From: an uncultured Glaciecola sp.
GTDB lineage: Bacteria; Pseudomonadota; Gammaproteobacteria; Enterobacterales; Alteromonadaceae
DNA: 64,000 bases
NCBI RefSeq assembly: GCF_937770335.1
Contig: NZ_CALJHY010000011.1
Coordinates: 248,001 to 312,000, forward strand
Reading direction: 5' to 3'
Notes under the pieces: generated by a model
The model's database searches: none
What the model was told of the DNA's origin: nothing
What the model saw: only the letters and a program-made list of their open reading frames with translations
In this document: piece after piece, positions 20,156-30,443 of the stretch
Layout of the letters: the number at the start of each line of letters is the position of its first letter
Numbering within the stretch: position 1 is the stretch's first letter
Program-made: the position numbers and the translations under genes

Positions 20156-20929
20156 ATGCATCCTATGCTCAATATCGCTGTGCGCGCAGCCCGCTCAGCA
20201 GGAAACGTGATCGCTCGTGGATTTGAAACTTTCGACGACCTACAAATCGAACAAAAAGGCGAAAATGATTTCGTAACTAAAATTGACAAGGAAGCTGAGC
20301 AAACCATTATTTACAAAATCAAACAATCTTACCCAGACCACACCTTTGTGGGCGAAGAAGGTGGCATTGTAGCTGGTGATGACGACTATAAATGGATCAT
20401 TGACCCACTAGACGGCACCACTAACTTCATCAAAGGTATTCCTCACTTTGCAGTATCTATTGCGCTTCAGTACAAAGGTCGTCTAGACCAAGCGGTTGTA
20501 TTTGACCCTATTCGTGGTGAGTTATTTACAGCAAGCAGAGGTAACGGAGCACAATTAAATGGTCACCGTATTCGTGTTAGTCAAGCCAAAGAGTTAGGCA
20601 ACACCATTTTAGCAACTGCTTTTCCGTATAAAAATAAAGAATCAATAAACGAATATATGACGAGTTTTAATTCAATATTTGCTGAATGTGGTGATATCCG
20701 TCGCGGTGGTTCTGCTGCTCTTGATATGGCTTACGTTGCTGCAGGTCGTTTTGACGGTTACTGGGAACGCGGTGTTAAACCTTGGGATATTGCAGCCGGC
20801 GAATTATTAGTGCGTGAGTCTGGCGGACTAGTCACTGATTTTGATGGTGGTAATGACCCACTATTAAGCGGTGAAATTGTCGCTGGCAGTGCACGTGTTG
20901 TGCAGGCGATTGTTAAAAGACTTAAGTGA
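20156..20929 (+). CDS. suhB: Inositol-1-monophosphatase / ribosome-associated factor SuhB
   Basis: SuhB is an inositol monophosphatase-family protein that in E. coli also acts with Nus factors in rRNA antitermination. The start MHPMLNIAVRAARSAG at 20156 matches E. coli SuhB; an in-frame TTG five codons earlier is disregarded. Metal and phosphate motifs are present: EEGG near residue 65, DPLDGTTNF near residue 82 and WDIAAGELLVREAGG-like sequence near residue 215. The protein is 257 residues. suhB commonly lies next to trmJ; here the sensor kinase is inserted between them. Confidence 0.95.
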   Translation: MHPMLNIAVRAARSAGNVIARGFETFDDLQIEQKGENDFVTKIDKEAEQTIIYKIKQSYPDHTFVGEEGGIVAGDDDYKWIIDPLDGTTNFIKGIPHFAVSIALQYKGRLDQAVVFDPIRGELFTASRGNGAQLNGHRIRVSQAKELGNTILATAFPYKNKESINEYMTSFNSIFAECGDIRRGGSAALDMAYVAAGRFDGYWERGVKPWDIAAGELLVRESGGLVTDFDGGNDPLLSGEIVAGSARVVQAIVKRLK

Positions 20930-20994
20930 ATATTACGGACTGATTACTAGTTTGAAATAGCTAACTTAAGCTAGATATAGCATAAGAGTAATAT

Positions 20995-21029
20995 AAAAAA
21001 CCCGCTAAGTTATTAGCGGGTTTTTTTTT
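20995..21029. terminator. Bidirectional terminator between suhB and secF
   Basis: CCCGCTAA-GTTA-TTAGCGGG (21001-21020) forms an 8-bp stem. It is flanked by AAAAAA on the left and nine T residues on the right, so it gives a U-tract on either strand. It serves convergent suhB (plus) and secF (minus). Confidence 0.93.
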
Positions 21030-21052
21030 GCGTACTAAAGAAAACTAATTGC

Positions 21053-21997
21053 CTAAACAGGGTCTTGGTCTTCCCCTTCTTTTTCAATTTCTTCTGGTAT
21101 TAAATCATCTCTACTAATACCTAATGCCAAGCCTACGGCACTAGCTATATAGACTGAGGAATAGGTACCGACGATAACACCAAATAACAATGCGGTAGCA
21201 AAACCATGGATCAGAGCGCCACCTTTATAGAACAAAGCAACTAATACTAAAACAGTGGTTAAAGAAGTAATAATTGTTCTATTCAAGGTTTGCGTCAATG
21301 AAATATTAATTATGTCTATTGGCTCTGTCTTACGGATTTTTCTGAAGTTTTCACGTATGCGGTCTGACACCACAATTGTATCGTTAAGTGAATAGCCAAT
21401 AACCGCTAATACAGCCGCCAACACTGTTAGGTCAAATTCAAGTTGTAGTACTGAAAACAAACCCAAAGTTAAGATAACATCATGTGTCAATGCAGCAACA
21501 GAACCTAAGGCAAAGCGATATTCAAAACGCATTGCCACGTAAATCAGAATACAAATTAGAGCAACAAGCATAGCCAAACCGCCTTGTTCAGTTAATTCCT
21601 CACCCACATTTGGTCCAACAAACTCGATTCTACGCATGTCTACTTTGGTGCCATCGGCTCGTAAAGTCGCCAATACTTGATCACCTATTTCAACTGCTTT
21701 TACACCAGCTCTCGGTGCCAAGCGAATTAACACGTCTTGGCTACTACCAAAGTTTTGTACTACAGCATCCGTGTAGCCGGCATCTAGCATAATAGCTCTG
21801 ACTGCTTCTAGGTCTGCTGACTGCTCATAACCTACTTCTATCAAGGTGCCGCCGGTAAAATCGAGCCCCCAATTCAATTGGTTAACACCGAGTGAAACAA
21901 TTGAACCTATGATCAGTATGGTTGAAAAAATCATAGCTGGAAAACGCCACCTCATAAAGTCGACGGTTTCCTTTAGTTTTAATAATTGAAATCCCAT
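21053..21997 (-). CDS. secF: Protein translocase subunit SecF
   Basis: SecF pairs with SecD to use the proton motive force for late steps of Sec translocation. The 314-residue protein has the RND-like layout. A first membrane helix precedes the conserved GLDFTGGTLIEVGYE segment (near residue 44). A short periplasmic domain and five further helices follow, with a VIGYSLNDTIVVSDRIREN motif. The C-terminus is acidic (PEEIEKEGEDQDP). It starts 10 nt after secD. Confidence 0.97.
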   Translation of the reverse strand: MGFQLLKLKETVDFMRWRFPAMIFSTILIIGSIVSLGVNQLNWGLDFTGGTLIEVGYEQSADLEAVRAIMLDAGYTDAVVQNFGSSQDVLIRLAPRAGVKAVEIGDQVLATLRADGTKVDMRRIEFVGPNVGEELTEQGGLAMLVALICILIYVAMRFEYRFALGSVAALTHDVILTLGLFSVLQLEFDLTVLAAVLAVIGYSLNDTIVVSDRIRENFRKIRKTEPIDIINISLTQTLNRTIITSLTTVLVLVALFYKGGALIHGFATALLFGVIVGTYSSVYIASAVGLALGISRDDLIPEEIEKEGEDQDPV

Positions 21998-22006
21998 GTG
22001 ACTCTC

Positions 22007-23854
22007 CTATATCGCTAACTTGGTCACACGTTTACCGCCCCATATGCTATTAACAAGCACACGAGAAACGACAATCGCGGTGAACATTGATGTAGCGATA
22101 CCTATCATCAACGTAATTGAGAATCCTTTGATTGGACCTGTTCCTACAGCAAACAAGATCAAACCAGCAAGGAACGTAGTGATGTTAGCATCCAAAATAG
22201 TAGAGAATGCGTTGTCATAGCCGAAATGAATTGCTTGCTGCGGACTCCTGCCATCGCGCAATTCTTCTCTAATCCTTTCGAATATTAGTACGTTAGCATC
22301 AACTGCCATACCGACGGTCAAAACGATGCCAGCCATACCCGGCAAAGTTAGGGTTGCACCTGGGATCATCGACATAATTCCTACTATCATGACAAGATTT
22401 AGTACCAGTGCAATATTGGCAATAACACCAAAAGCACGGTAATAAATAAGCATAAATACTAGGACTGCGGCCAAACCCCAAATGATTGCAGTCATTCCTA
22501 ATTGAATGTTCTCTTTACCTAAACTCGGCCCCACAGTGCGCTCTTCGACTATTTGAATTGGAGCAATCAGCGCACCAGCTCTTAATAATAACGCCAACTC
22601 CCTTGCTTCTGCTGGTGAATCGAGGCCACTAATTTGAAATGCAGATCCTAATTGTGCCTGGATAGTCGCGACACTAATAATGTCTTCTTTCTTTTCAAAA
22701 ACAAGCTTACCGTTTGCGTCACGTTCACCCGTCGTTTTATACTCAATAAACACGGTTGCCATTGGCTTTTTAATGTTTTCTTTTGTCGCCTGTGACCACT
22801 TTGCACCACCTTTTGAATCAAGGTCGATGCTCACGTTAGGCACACCGTATTGATCAACACCGCTATTGGCATCGATAATATGCGACCCCGTTAGCATTAC
22901 CTGCTTTTTCAATAGATAAGGTTGACCATTCTTATGATAAATAACTTCAGAGCCTGCCGGAGCTCGTCCACGCAATGCGTCACGCACATCACTTTTCTCA
23001 TCGAGCATGCGAAACTCAAGTGTCGCTGTCGCATTTAAAATTTCTTTTGCTTTAGCGGTATCTTGAATACCTGGCAATTGCACAACGATACGCTCTTGGC
23101 CTTGTTTCTGAACTAGCGGTTCAGCAACACCAAGTTGGTTTATCCTGCTGCGTATAATGGTTACATTTTGACTAACAGCGGCATCGCGGATCTCAGCTAA
23201 GCGCACTTCTAAAAATTCGGCTCTAAGTGTCAAATCATCGCGTTCAGTAATACTTAAATCGCGAAACTGATTACGCAAGTAAAATTGCGCTTTTTCGAGC
23301 ATTTCCTCGTCTCGAAAGATAACATCTACTGAATCCGTATTCTGCACAACCGTGCGGTAAAATATTCGTTCTTCACGAAGCTGCAACTTAAAATCACCGA
23401 CAACATCTTCGTAAGCTTTGGTTGTTGCGCTGTTCATATCAACTTCCATCAAGAAGTGAACACCACCACGTAAATCCAATCCCAACTTCATTGGGCTTGC
23501 ACCTAAGGCATCTAACCAATCAGGTGTGTCTGGAGCAAGGTTCATCGCAACGACGTAATCGTCATTATCAAGTTTGCTATCAATAAGCTCTCTTGCAACA
23601 AGCTGGGTATCAGAGTCAAGTAGACGAACTAAAATGCGTTCATTTTCTAGTTCAATACGTTTAATTGCTATGCCCTTTTCTTTTAAAGTAGTCTCAATAG
23701 AGGTCTTCAACTCTTCGCTTACAAAGGCATTTTTACTGGCTGAAATTTGAATAGCGTGATCTTCACCATAAATATTCGGCATCGCATATAACGCTGTAAT
23801 AGCAACAACGAATATGACTAAAATATATTTCCAAAATGGAGTTTTATTTAACAC
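22007..23854 (-). CDS. secD: Protein translocase subunit SecD
   Basis: SecD is the large RND-like partner of SecF. In 615 residues it has one N-terminal helix, the conserved [16 protein letters not shown] motif near residue 123, the large periplasmic P1 domain ([20 protein letters not shown]) and five C-terminal helices carrying [19 protein letters not shown]. Length and order match the family. It lies between yajC (60 nt upstream) and secF. Confidence 0.98.
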   Translation of the reverse strand: MLNKTPFWKYILVIFVVAITALYAMPNIYGEDHAIQISASKNAFVSEELKTSIETTLKEKGIAIKRIELENERILVRLLDSDTQLVARELIDSKLDNDDYVVAMNLAPDTPDWLDALGASPMKLGLDLRGGVHFLMEVDMNSATTKAYEDVVGDFKLQLREERIFYRTVVQNTDSVDVIFRDEEMLEKAQFYLRNQFRDLSITERDDLTLRAEFLEVRLAEIRDAAVSQNVTIIRSRINQLGVAEPLVQKQGQERIVVQLPGIQDTAKAKEILNATATLEFRMLDEKSDVRDALRGRAPAGSEVIYHKNGQPYLLKKQVMLTGSHIIDANSGVDQYGVPNVSIDLDSKGGAKWSQATKENIKKPMATVFIEYKTTGERDANGKLVFEKKEDIISVATIQAQLGSAFQISGLDSPAEARELALLLRAGALIAPIQIVEERTVGPSLGKENIQLGMTAIIWGLAAVLVFMLIYYRAFGVIANIALVLNLVMIVGIMSMIPGATLTLPGMAGIVLTVGMAVDANVLIFERIREELRDGRSPQQAIHFGYDNAFSTILDANITTFLAGLILFAVGTGPIKGFSITLMIGIATSMFTAIVVSRVLVNSIWGGKRVTKLAI

Positions 23855-23914
23855 GACAGGACCCTACAAAAGCAAGATAGCAACGTTTGCGCTATCTTGC
23901 TCTTTGTTGAAAGT

Positions 23915-24250
23915 TTAAATTGACTTCATTGTGCCTTTAGGCAAAACGGCACTAACAGCTGATTTCTGTACAACAATGTTGTTCGATTCATTGAGTGCAA
24001 TTTCGATGAAATCTTTATCTTCACTAACTTTCGTGATTTTACCCACTAAACCGCCTTGAGTTAATACTTCATCACCTTTTGAAAGCGATGAAACAAGGTT
24101 TTTATGTTCTTTTACACGCTTTGCTTGCGGGCGATATAGAAGAAAATAGAAAATCAAACCAAAAACAGCCAACATGATTAACATGCCGAATTCTCCACCG
24201 GGCTGACCTGCAGAGTCCTGTGCGTGCGCACTTGAAATTAAAAAGCTCAT
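23915..24250 (-). CDS. yajC: Preprotein translocase accessory subunit YajC
   Basis: Small single-span membrane protein of the SecDF-YajC complex. The 111-residue sequence has a short N-terminal segment (MSFLISSAHAQDS), one helix at about residues 22-41 (MLIMLAVFGLIFYFLLYRPQ) and a basic cytoplasmic domain with SLSKGDEVLTQGGLVGKI, a family hallmark. It lies between tgt and secD as in E. coli. Confidence 0.96.
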   Translation of the reverse strand: MSFLISSAHAQDSAGQPGGEFGMLIMLAVFGLIFYFLLYRPQAKRVKEHKNLVSSLSKGDEVLTQGGLVGKITKVSEDKDFIEIALNESNNIVVQKSAVSAVLPKGTMKSI

Positions 24251-24333
24251 ATATATCCTCGTTTATTTCGTTTTTATTGTTGTTTTACTTTCCTGTTTTA
24301 TGAATGTGATATTCATAAAACAAAATGCTAGTG

Positions 24334-25452
<1,119 letters not shown>

Positions 25453-25674
25453 TTATTAACCTAACATTCGCGATTCAGTGCACTTGCCATGCCAAACTAC
25501 AACTGAATCCAACGTTTTCCAAGCTCTAAACATGTTGCGACATTATAGGTAAAATATGTACAACGATGAGTGCAGCAATGAATAACGCATCATACTTATG
25601 TTATACAGTAAACAAACATGCGGGCTGTCTACTGTGAATTTTGGCGCGCACTATAACAAAAAATAGTGTTGGGC

Positions 25675-26715
25675 TCACGTATTTTTGCGCTCTATAAACA
25701 TCGCATCACCATAACTAAAAAAGCGATATTCTTCTTCGATCGCTTGCGCATAAGCTTGCATGACATTGTCGCGCCCAGCAAATGCGCTAATCAACATCAT
25801 TAATGTCGATTCAGGTAAGTGAAAATTAGTTAGCATTGCATCGACCACTTTAAAGCTGTACCCCGGATATATAAAGATATTGGTATCCGACATAAATTCA
25901 CTAATCAGTTTATTACTGGCAGCTTGAGCTGCCGATTCGATGGACCGCACAGACGTAGTCCCAACGGCAATCACCCGTCCACCGGCCGCTTTCGTTGCAA
26001 TTACTTTATCAGCAACACTCTGAGATACTTCTACGTACTCGGCGTGCATTTTATGCTCTTCAATATTATCAACTCTGACTGGCTGAAAAGTACCCGCACC
26101 GACATGCAAGGTAATGAACGCTAATTCAACACCTTGTGACTTTATACTATTTAAGATGTCATCGTCGAAGTGAAGACCCGCAGTTGGGGCTGCAACCGCA
26201 CCTGGCTTTTCATTGTATACCGTTTGATACCGTTCTTTATCAGCTTCGTCATCTGGTCTGTCAATATAAGGAGGCAGTGGCATATGACCAAATTCTTCAA
26301 GTAAATCAAATACATTTTGATCAGTCAAAAACTTAATGTGAAAAAGAGCATCATCTCGTCCAAGCATTTCAATTTGTAATCCACCTTCCATCGTGAGTAT
26401 TGCACCTGACTTTGGTGACTTACTCGATCTAATATGGGCCATTGCGCTGCCATCATTTAGTATCCTTTCGATTAACACCTCGACTTTCCCTCCCGACGCC
26501 TTAGTTCCGTGTAATCGTGCTGGAATGACTCTAGTGTTATTGAAAATCAGTAAATCGCCCGGCCGCAGCAACTCTAAAATGTTAGTGAAGTTTTTATGCA
26601 TAACATCACCAGTATTGCCTTCTAGGTGCAATAAGCGACTTTGCGTTCGTTGTTCTGTTGGATGTTTTGCAATTAAATGTTCGGGTAAATCAAAATTAAA
26701 ATCTGATAACTTCAT
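25675..26715 (-). CDS. queA: S-adenosylmethionine:tRNA ribosyltransferase-isomerase QueA
   Basis: QueA transfers and rearranges the ribosyl moiety of SAM onto preQ1-tRNA to give epoxyqueuosine. The 346-residue length is typical. Family motifs are visible: [19 protein letters not shown] at the N-terminus, [26 protein letters not shown], and [13 protein letters not shown]. It is first in a queA-tgt-yajC-secD-secF run, with a 222-nt gap before tgt that may hold a second promoter. Confidence 0.98.
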   Translation of the reverse strand: MKLSDFNFDLPEHLIAKHPTEQRTQSRLLHLEGNTGDVMHKNFTNILELLRPGDLLIFNNTRVIPARLHGTKASGGKVEVLIERILNDGSAMAHIRSSKSPKSGAILTMEGGLQIEMLGRDDALFHIKFLTDQNVFDLLEEFGHMPLPPYIDRPDDEADKERYQTVYNEKPGAVAAPTAGLHFDDDILNSIKSQGVELAFITLHVGAGTFQPVRVDNIEEHKMHAEYVEVSQSVADKVIATKAAGGRVIAVGTTSVRSIESAAQAASNKLISEFMSDTNIFIYPGYSFKVVDAMLTNFHLPESTLMMLISAFAGRDNVMQAYAQAIEEEYRFFSYGDAMFIERKNT

Positions 26716-27062
26716 CGTTCTCTCAAATAGCTGTGTGTCTCTGTTAACAAGGGACTAAATAATTCTTTTAGCATCTACAGTATGAAAAAAAATACTTTAT
26801 GTAGAGTGCTGATACGTAAAACGCCTGATATTTATAAATTTTTGGCGTAATCTTAAAGCCTGTTCCAAATTAAGTGACGTTCTCCCAAACTTACTTATTA
26901 CCCAGTTATGCTGGGTATTTTTTTGTCAAAAATTCAGTGTTTTACCCGCATCACTATCAATTCAGTGTTTCACTATTATTATCCAGCTAACTGCGCATTA
27001 AATATATGGATACTATATCTACAAATTATCAAAATATAACGTTCTTCGGTCAGAACACGAGT
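26716..27062. other. Intergenic region between queA and a DUF6471 gene
   Basis: This 347-bp region has no protein gene. It must hold the queA promoter (minus). It contains an ACGCC...GGCGT inverted repeat near 26820-26850, a plus-strand terminator at 26899-26924 with no gene upstream on that strand, and a 12-bp direct repeat AATTCAGTGTTT at 26931-26942 and 26959-26970. Confidence 0.6.
26899..26924 (+). terminator. Orphan intrinsic terminator, possible sRNA 3' end
   Basis: TACCCAG-TTATG-CTGGGTA followed by seven T residues forms a 7-bp stem with a U-tract on the plus strand. No plus-strand gene precedes it; queA upstream is on the minus strand and starts at 26715. It may therefore end a small RNA of up to about 180 nt from the 26.72-26.90 kb interval. 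I cannot point to a definite promoter. Confidence 0.6.
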
Positions 27063-27320
27063 CTATTGCATGTCAGCTAGCATTTCTTCAATATCTTCGT
27101 ACTTAATTTGTTTAATATTAAGTACAAAAACAATCTGTAACAACAAATCTGCTCCCAAAATGCCCTTATTTATTTTATTTCTTAAGTTGTCTGCACTCTG
27201 GTCGACACCCACAGCGCTTAGTTTATCGCTGAGATCCTGATATTTGATTCCCTTTTTAGATAATTCTGTCTTTAATAATCGCTGAACTAACTTGCGCCAA
27301 TCGCTTGTTTTTGGTTTCAT
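27063..27320 (-). CDS. DUF6471 family protein
   Basis: An 85-residue protein of the DUF6471 type, recognised from the pattern of a short WRKLVQRLLKTELSKKGIKY helix pair, then LSDKLSAVGVDQSADNLRNK and INKG-LLQIVFVLNI. The family resembles small helix-turn-helix proteins but has no established function. I place the start at MKPKTSDW (27320) because the 14 residues before it (MNYRLQKKLISRLY) lack a ribosome-binding site. It is divergent from the yjf-type operon, so it could regulate it; that is inference. Confidence 0.75.
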   Translation of the reverse strand: MKPKTSDWRKLVQRLLKTELSKKGIKYQDLSDKLSAVGVDQSADNLRNKINKGILGADLLLQIVFVLNIKQIKYEDIEEMLADMQ

Positions 27321-27359
27321 GTATAGCCTACTTATAAGTTTCTTTTGTAATCTATAATT

Positions 27360-27429
27360 CACATTTAAACATTATTTGACCCAAATGTGAAAAAAATATT
27401 TGACTTTATTTTTACGCTATGACTATACT
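27360..27429 (+). promoter_or_regulatory. Promoter and possible operator of the yjf-type operon
   Basis: A -35 TTGACT (27400-27405) and a -10 TATACT (27424-27429) are separated by 18 bp. Directly upstream, CACATTT (27360-27366) and AAATGTG (27383-27389) form an inverted repeat with centres 23 bp apart, placed between the divergent DUF6471 gene and the operon. It may be a binding site for a dimeric regulator. Confidence 0.55.
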
Positions 27430-27451
27430 TATCCCAAGTTCGAGGTCAGCC

Positions 27452-27523
27452 ATGTTGTTGAATCAATATTTAGAGTCTATTATAGATGACGACATGGTAA
27501 AACACACTTTTAGGAGAAGATGA
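27452..27523 (+). CDS. Putative 23-residue leader peptide upstream of the yjfI homologue
   Basis: A short frame (MLLNQYLESIIDDDMVKHTF then RRR, stop TGA) follows a GAGG placed 6 nt before its ATG. Its TGA is immediately followed by the ATG of the DUF2170 gene, and the AGGAGA serving that gene lies inside its last codons. This layout suggests translational coupling. The peptide matches nothing I recognise and could be fortuitous. Confidence 0.45.
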   Translation: MLLNQYLESIIDDDMVKHTFRRR

Positions 27524-27919
27524 ATGACGTGGGAACTATCACAACTAGCAGAAATTATTTCTGCTCAAGAAGGATATGTAGTTACACACGAAGCAGATTG
27601 CTTGCTTATTGCGAATGAAGATGGAATTGATGCCTGGTTGGCAATTAGCGGAGAACAAATACTGGTTGAATCTTTATTGTTCTCATTAGATGAAGTAAAA
27701 GACCCATCAGCGTTAAATGAAGAGATTTTAAGAACGCATATGATTTTCCCTCTGACCACAATCGGAATTTCATCCGTTGCTGGAAATCAGTATTACACCG
27801 CTTTTGGTTCGCTGAGCGGCCAATCAAAAGAAGAAAGCGTATTAATTGAAATTTCAACATTATTTCAAAACGTAGAGGCATTTTTGGATGCCTACCAAGA
27901 TTTTTTAAAATCTAACTAA
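27524..27919 (+). CDS. yjfI: DUF2170 family protein (YjfI-like)
   Basis: A 131-residue acidic cytoplasmic protein matching DUF2170, the family of E. coli YjfI (133 residues). The start MTWELSQLAEIISAQEG is preceded by AGGAGA. Conserved-looking segments are LLIANEDGIDAWLAISGEQI and MIFPLTTIGISSVAGNQYY. Function is unknown. It always travels with a PspA-like gene, as here (27 nt to the next gene), so a role in membrane-stress response is likely but unproven. Confidence 0.85.
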   Translation: MTWELSQLAEIISAQEGYVVTHEADCLLIANEDGIDAWLAISGEQILVESLLFSLDEVKDPSALNEEILRTHMIFPLTTIGISSVAGNQYYTAFGSLSGQSKEESVLIEISTLFQNVEAFLDAYQDFLKSN

Positions 27920-27946
27920 TTAAGTTATTAATAACCGGAGATTACC

Positions 27947-28627
27947 ATGTCAGTTTGGAAAAAATTATTTACTGCCGTAAAAGGTACAGCTACTGAAGCA
28001 GCGCAATCGGTTGTTGATACTCAAGCGATTAAAATTCTTGAGCAGGAAATTCGTGAAGCGAAAGACGAATTAAGAAAGTCAGACCATGCACGCACGCAAA
28101 TTTTAGCAAAGTGTAAGTTATCACAACAAAAAGTAGATGGGCTTAACAAGTCCATTGGCGAATATGAAGTTCATGCCAGAAAAGCGATTGACACTGATCG
28201 CCAATTGGCACTTGATTGTGCCCAGCGTGTATCCGAGTTGCGTGGCCAAGTCGAAACAGAACAAACTTATTTGGATCAGTTTACGAAGTCAGAAAAACAA
28301 CTTGCGGGTAACATAAATCAAGCAAAAAACAACTTACGTCGTTTGGAGCAGCAAGTCGATATGATCAAGGCTACGGAATCAGTACAACGTGCACAAGTAG
28401 CAGTTTCATCTAGTCATTTAGGCGCTAACAGCAAGATGAAAACAGCAACTGAATCACTAGCCCGAATTCAAGAAAAGCAAACATTGCGAAGTGCTGAACT
28501 TGAAGCCGCTGAGGAACTAGCCCAGGGCGACTCATCAGATGATCTTGAGAAACGTTTGGCCGGTGCCGGTATTAAGGGTGGTTCCGCATCAGCCGATGAT
28601 GAATTAAGCCGAATACTAGGCAAGTAA
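27947..28627 (+). CDS. yjfJ: PspA/IM30 family protein (YjfJ-like)
   Basis: A 226-residue, almost entirely helical coiled-coil protein of the PspA/IM30/Vipp1 family, which are ESCRT-III-like membrane-remodelling proteins. The N-terminal amphipathic helix (MSVWKKLFTAVKGTATEAAQ) is the expected membrane-binding element, and long heptad-rich segments follow (QEIREAKDELRKSDHARTQI). The strong SD (CGGAG) lies 8 nt upstream. There is no PspF-type regulator nearby, so this is the YjfJ branch rather than the psp operon. A terminator follows 11 nt after the stop. Confidence 0.92.
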   Translation: MSVWKKLFTAVKGTATEAAQSVVDTQAIKILEQEIREAKDELRKSDHARTQILAKCKLSQQKVDGLNKSIGEYEVHARKAIDTDRQLALDCAQRVSELRGQVETEQTYLDQFTKSEKQLAGNINQAKNNLRRLEQQVDMIKATESVQRAQVAVSSSHLGANSKMKTATESLARIQEKQTLRSAELEAAEELAQGDSSDDLEKRLAGAGIKGGSASADDELSRILGK

Positions 28628-28638
28628 GTAATTTGAAA

Positions 28639-28667
28639 AACGGCAGCCCATTGGGTTGCCGTTTTTT
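28639..28667 (+). terminator. Intrinsic terminator between yjfJ and the channel gene
   Basis: AACGGCAGCCC-ATT-GGGTTGCCGTT forms an 11-bp stem (with one G-U pair) followed by TTTTTG. It begins 12 nt after the yjfJ stop. Because the next five genes have no separate strong promoter that I can see, this is likely a partial terminator that makes the PspA-like protein in excess of the downstream products. Confidence 0.88.
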
Positions 28668-28701
28668 GTTGTATTTAAAACGAAAAGGAATACTTTCATT
28701 C

Positions 28702-29754
28702 ATGTTACATTGGGTAAGGCTCAAAAAGCTATGCGTGAAATACTTTTCCGAGCTGCGCTGGTACACGTTAGTAACAGCGCTGTTATTCTATACAGTTTCC
28801 AGTTGGATATTGCTTTTCTTAGCAGATGAGCAAGCCTTACTAAACGCCTCTGACTATTTTTATTGGCTTGTTGTTACTGGCTCAACTGTAGGCTATGGCG
28901 ACATGTCGCCGTCAACACCAGCGGGTAAGCTGATTGTTGCGTTGTATGTTATTCCGCTTGGATTAAGTATTTTTGCTTTGATTATTGGACGTATCGCGTC
29001 ATGGGTAAGTGATCAATGGAGAAGAGGAGCAAGAGGTTTGAAACCGTTAAATGTATCTAATCATATTTTAATTATTGGTTGGAATGAAAAACGCACTGAA
29101 CAATTATTAAAACTCTTAATAAAAGAAAAAGGTGACACTCCGGAAAATCCGGACATTGTGCTTTGTGTAAAGGCAGATATTGAAAATCCGCGACCATCAG
29201 AAATTGAATTCGTACATGTCAGTTCGTTCAATCAGGACGAGGACATGGATCGAGCCTGCGTTGCGACGGCAAAAACAATACTCATCGATAATCCATATGA
29301 CGACATTACGTTAACTACGGCCTTGTATTGCTCCAAGCGCAACCCAAAAGCCCACAAAGTGGCATATTTTGAAGATGAAAGCTTGGTCGGCTTATTACAA
29401 CAGCATTGCCCTGAAGTAGAGTGCACGCCAAGCGTTGCCGTCGAAATGCTTGCAAAGTCAGTTTTCGACCCTGGTTCTAGTCTTTTACATCATGATCTTC
29501 TGGACGTAGAAGAAGGTCAGGCACAGTTTTCAGTCGAATTACCGAGTACGATGAGTGACTTAAGTGTTGAAAAGTTGTTTTTGGGACTTAAAAAACAATA
29601 TAACGCGACATTTATTGGCTATTCGTCTCCAGAAAGAGTGAATCAAATATCAGTTAATCCGAATTTTGATGATGTGGTAAAAGCGGGCAATAAAGTATTT
29701 TATATTGCAGAGCATCGTATCAATAATATTGATTGGAATAGCTTACACTCTTAA
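28702..29754 (+). CDS. Two-helix potassium channel with cytoplasmic nucleotide-binding domain
   Basis: A 350-residue protein with two membrane helices around a pore loop carrying the K+ selectivity filter TVGYGD (in VVTGSTVGYGDMSPSTPAGK). A cytoplasmic TrkA-N/RCK-like Rossmann domain follows (NVSNHILIIGWNEKRTEQLL). An in-frame TTG at 28633 would place the start inside the terminator hairpin; the ATG at 28702, preceded by AAGGAA, is a better start. The E. coli yjf operon lacks a channel at this position. It probably lets the system sense or alter membrane potential or K+; that is inference. Confidence 0.88.
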   Translation: MLHWVRLKKLCVKYFSELRWYTLVTALLFYTVSSWILLFLADEQALLNASDYFYWLVVTGSTVGYGDMSPSTPAGKLIVALYVIPLGLSIFALIIGRIASWVSDQWRRGARGLKPLNVSNHILIIGWNEKRTEQLLKLLIKEKGDTPENPDIVLCVKADIENPRPSEIEFVHVSSFNQDEDMDRACVATAKTILIDNPYDDITLTTALYCSKRNPKAHKVAYFEDESLVGLLQQHCPEVECTPSVAVEMLAKSVFDPGSSLLHHDLLDVEEGQAQFSVELPSTMSDLSVEKLFLGLKKQYNATFIGYSSPERVNQISVNPNFDDVVKAGNKVFYIAEHRINNIDWNSLHS

Positions 29755-29779
29755 TGAGGGTGAGTTGAAGGAGTGAAAT

Positions 29780-30433
29780 ATGTTTGGTAAATTATTCGGA
29801 AAAAAAGACAAAGAGCAAGCACATAAGCCTGACAGCCCAGAAATCATGGGATTGTATTTGGGTGGCTCATTCGAGCTTGATCCTCTCAAACTGAAATTAT
29901 TACAACCTTCTCTAAAAATTAATGGTGCGGCAAGCAAGCATCTTATTCAAGCAGTTGGTAAAGTAATCCTTGATACTGGCGGGACTATGTTTCGTTTTTA
30001 TACCGACGATGATGCCTTTTTGCAGGTAATCACCGATGGTGGGGAAACAGAAAACCACATTACCGACGTTAAACTTTGGTATTTTTACGATACAAAAACC
30101 GTCGGTTCCGAAACTCAATGGCAAGACTTGCTCAACAATACTATTTCACAGCCCATGTATTCGTTAGGTGACGATACCTATGAGCGCGTTTGGGACGCAA
30201 TTGGTGAGATATCACCACCAGTAGCAATGACCGAAACAACCTTCGAACAAGATGGTGACGTGACTACAACAGATCAATTTATAATGCTTTATGAAAGATC
30301 TATTTCAGAAGATGATGTAGAAGCAGTGCTAGTATCAGGTGAAGAAAAAATCGTCGGTAATAATCATGATAGATGTTTGGTCATTAGTACCGGTTTTAAC
30401 TTGTCACCTGCAGATATAATAATAAACGGTTAA
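29780..30433 (+). CDS. yjfK: DUF2491 family protein (YjfK-like)
   Basis: A 217-residue soluble protein matching DUF2491, the family of E. coli YjfK (219 residues). Recognisable segments are ELDPLKLKLLQPSL, GTMFRFYTDDDAFLQVITDG and the C-terminal DRCLVISTGFNLSPADIIIN. The biochemical role is unknown. It lies 25 nt after the channel and 10 nt before the DUF350 gene with a good ribosome-binding site (GAAGGAG), so it is part of one transcription unit. Confidence 0.87.
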   Translation: MFGKLFGKKDKEQAHKPDSPEIMGLYLGGSFELDPLKLKLLQPSLKINGAASKHLIQAVGKVILDTGGTMFRFYTDDDAFLQVITDGGETENHITDVKLWYFYDTKTVGSETQWQDLLNNTISQPMYSLGDDTYERVWDAIGEISPPVAMTETTFEQDGDVTTTDQFIMLYERSISEDDVEAVLVSGEEKIVGNNHDRCLVISTGFNLSPADIIING

Positions 30434-30443
30434 GGAAAATAAA

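Noticed and set aside
28633-28701. N-terminal extension of the K+ channel from a TTG at 28633
   Set aside because: This stretch overlaps an intrinsic terminator hairpin and does not resemble channel proteins; the ATG at 28702 has a better ribosome-binding site.
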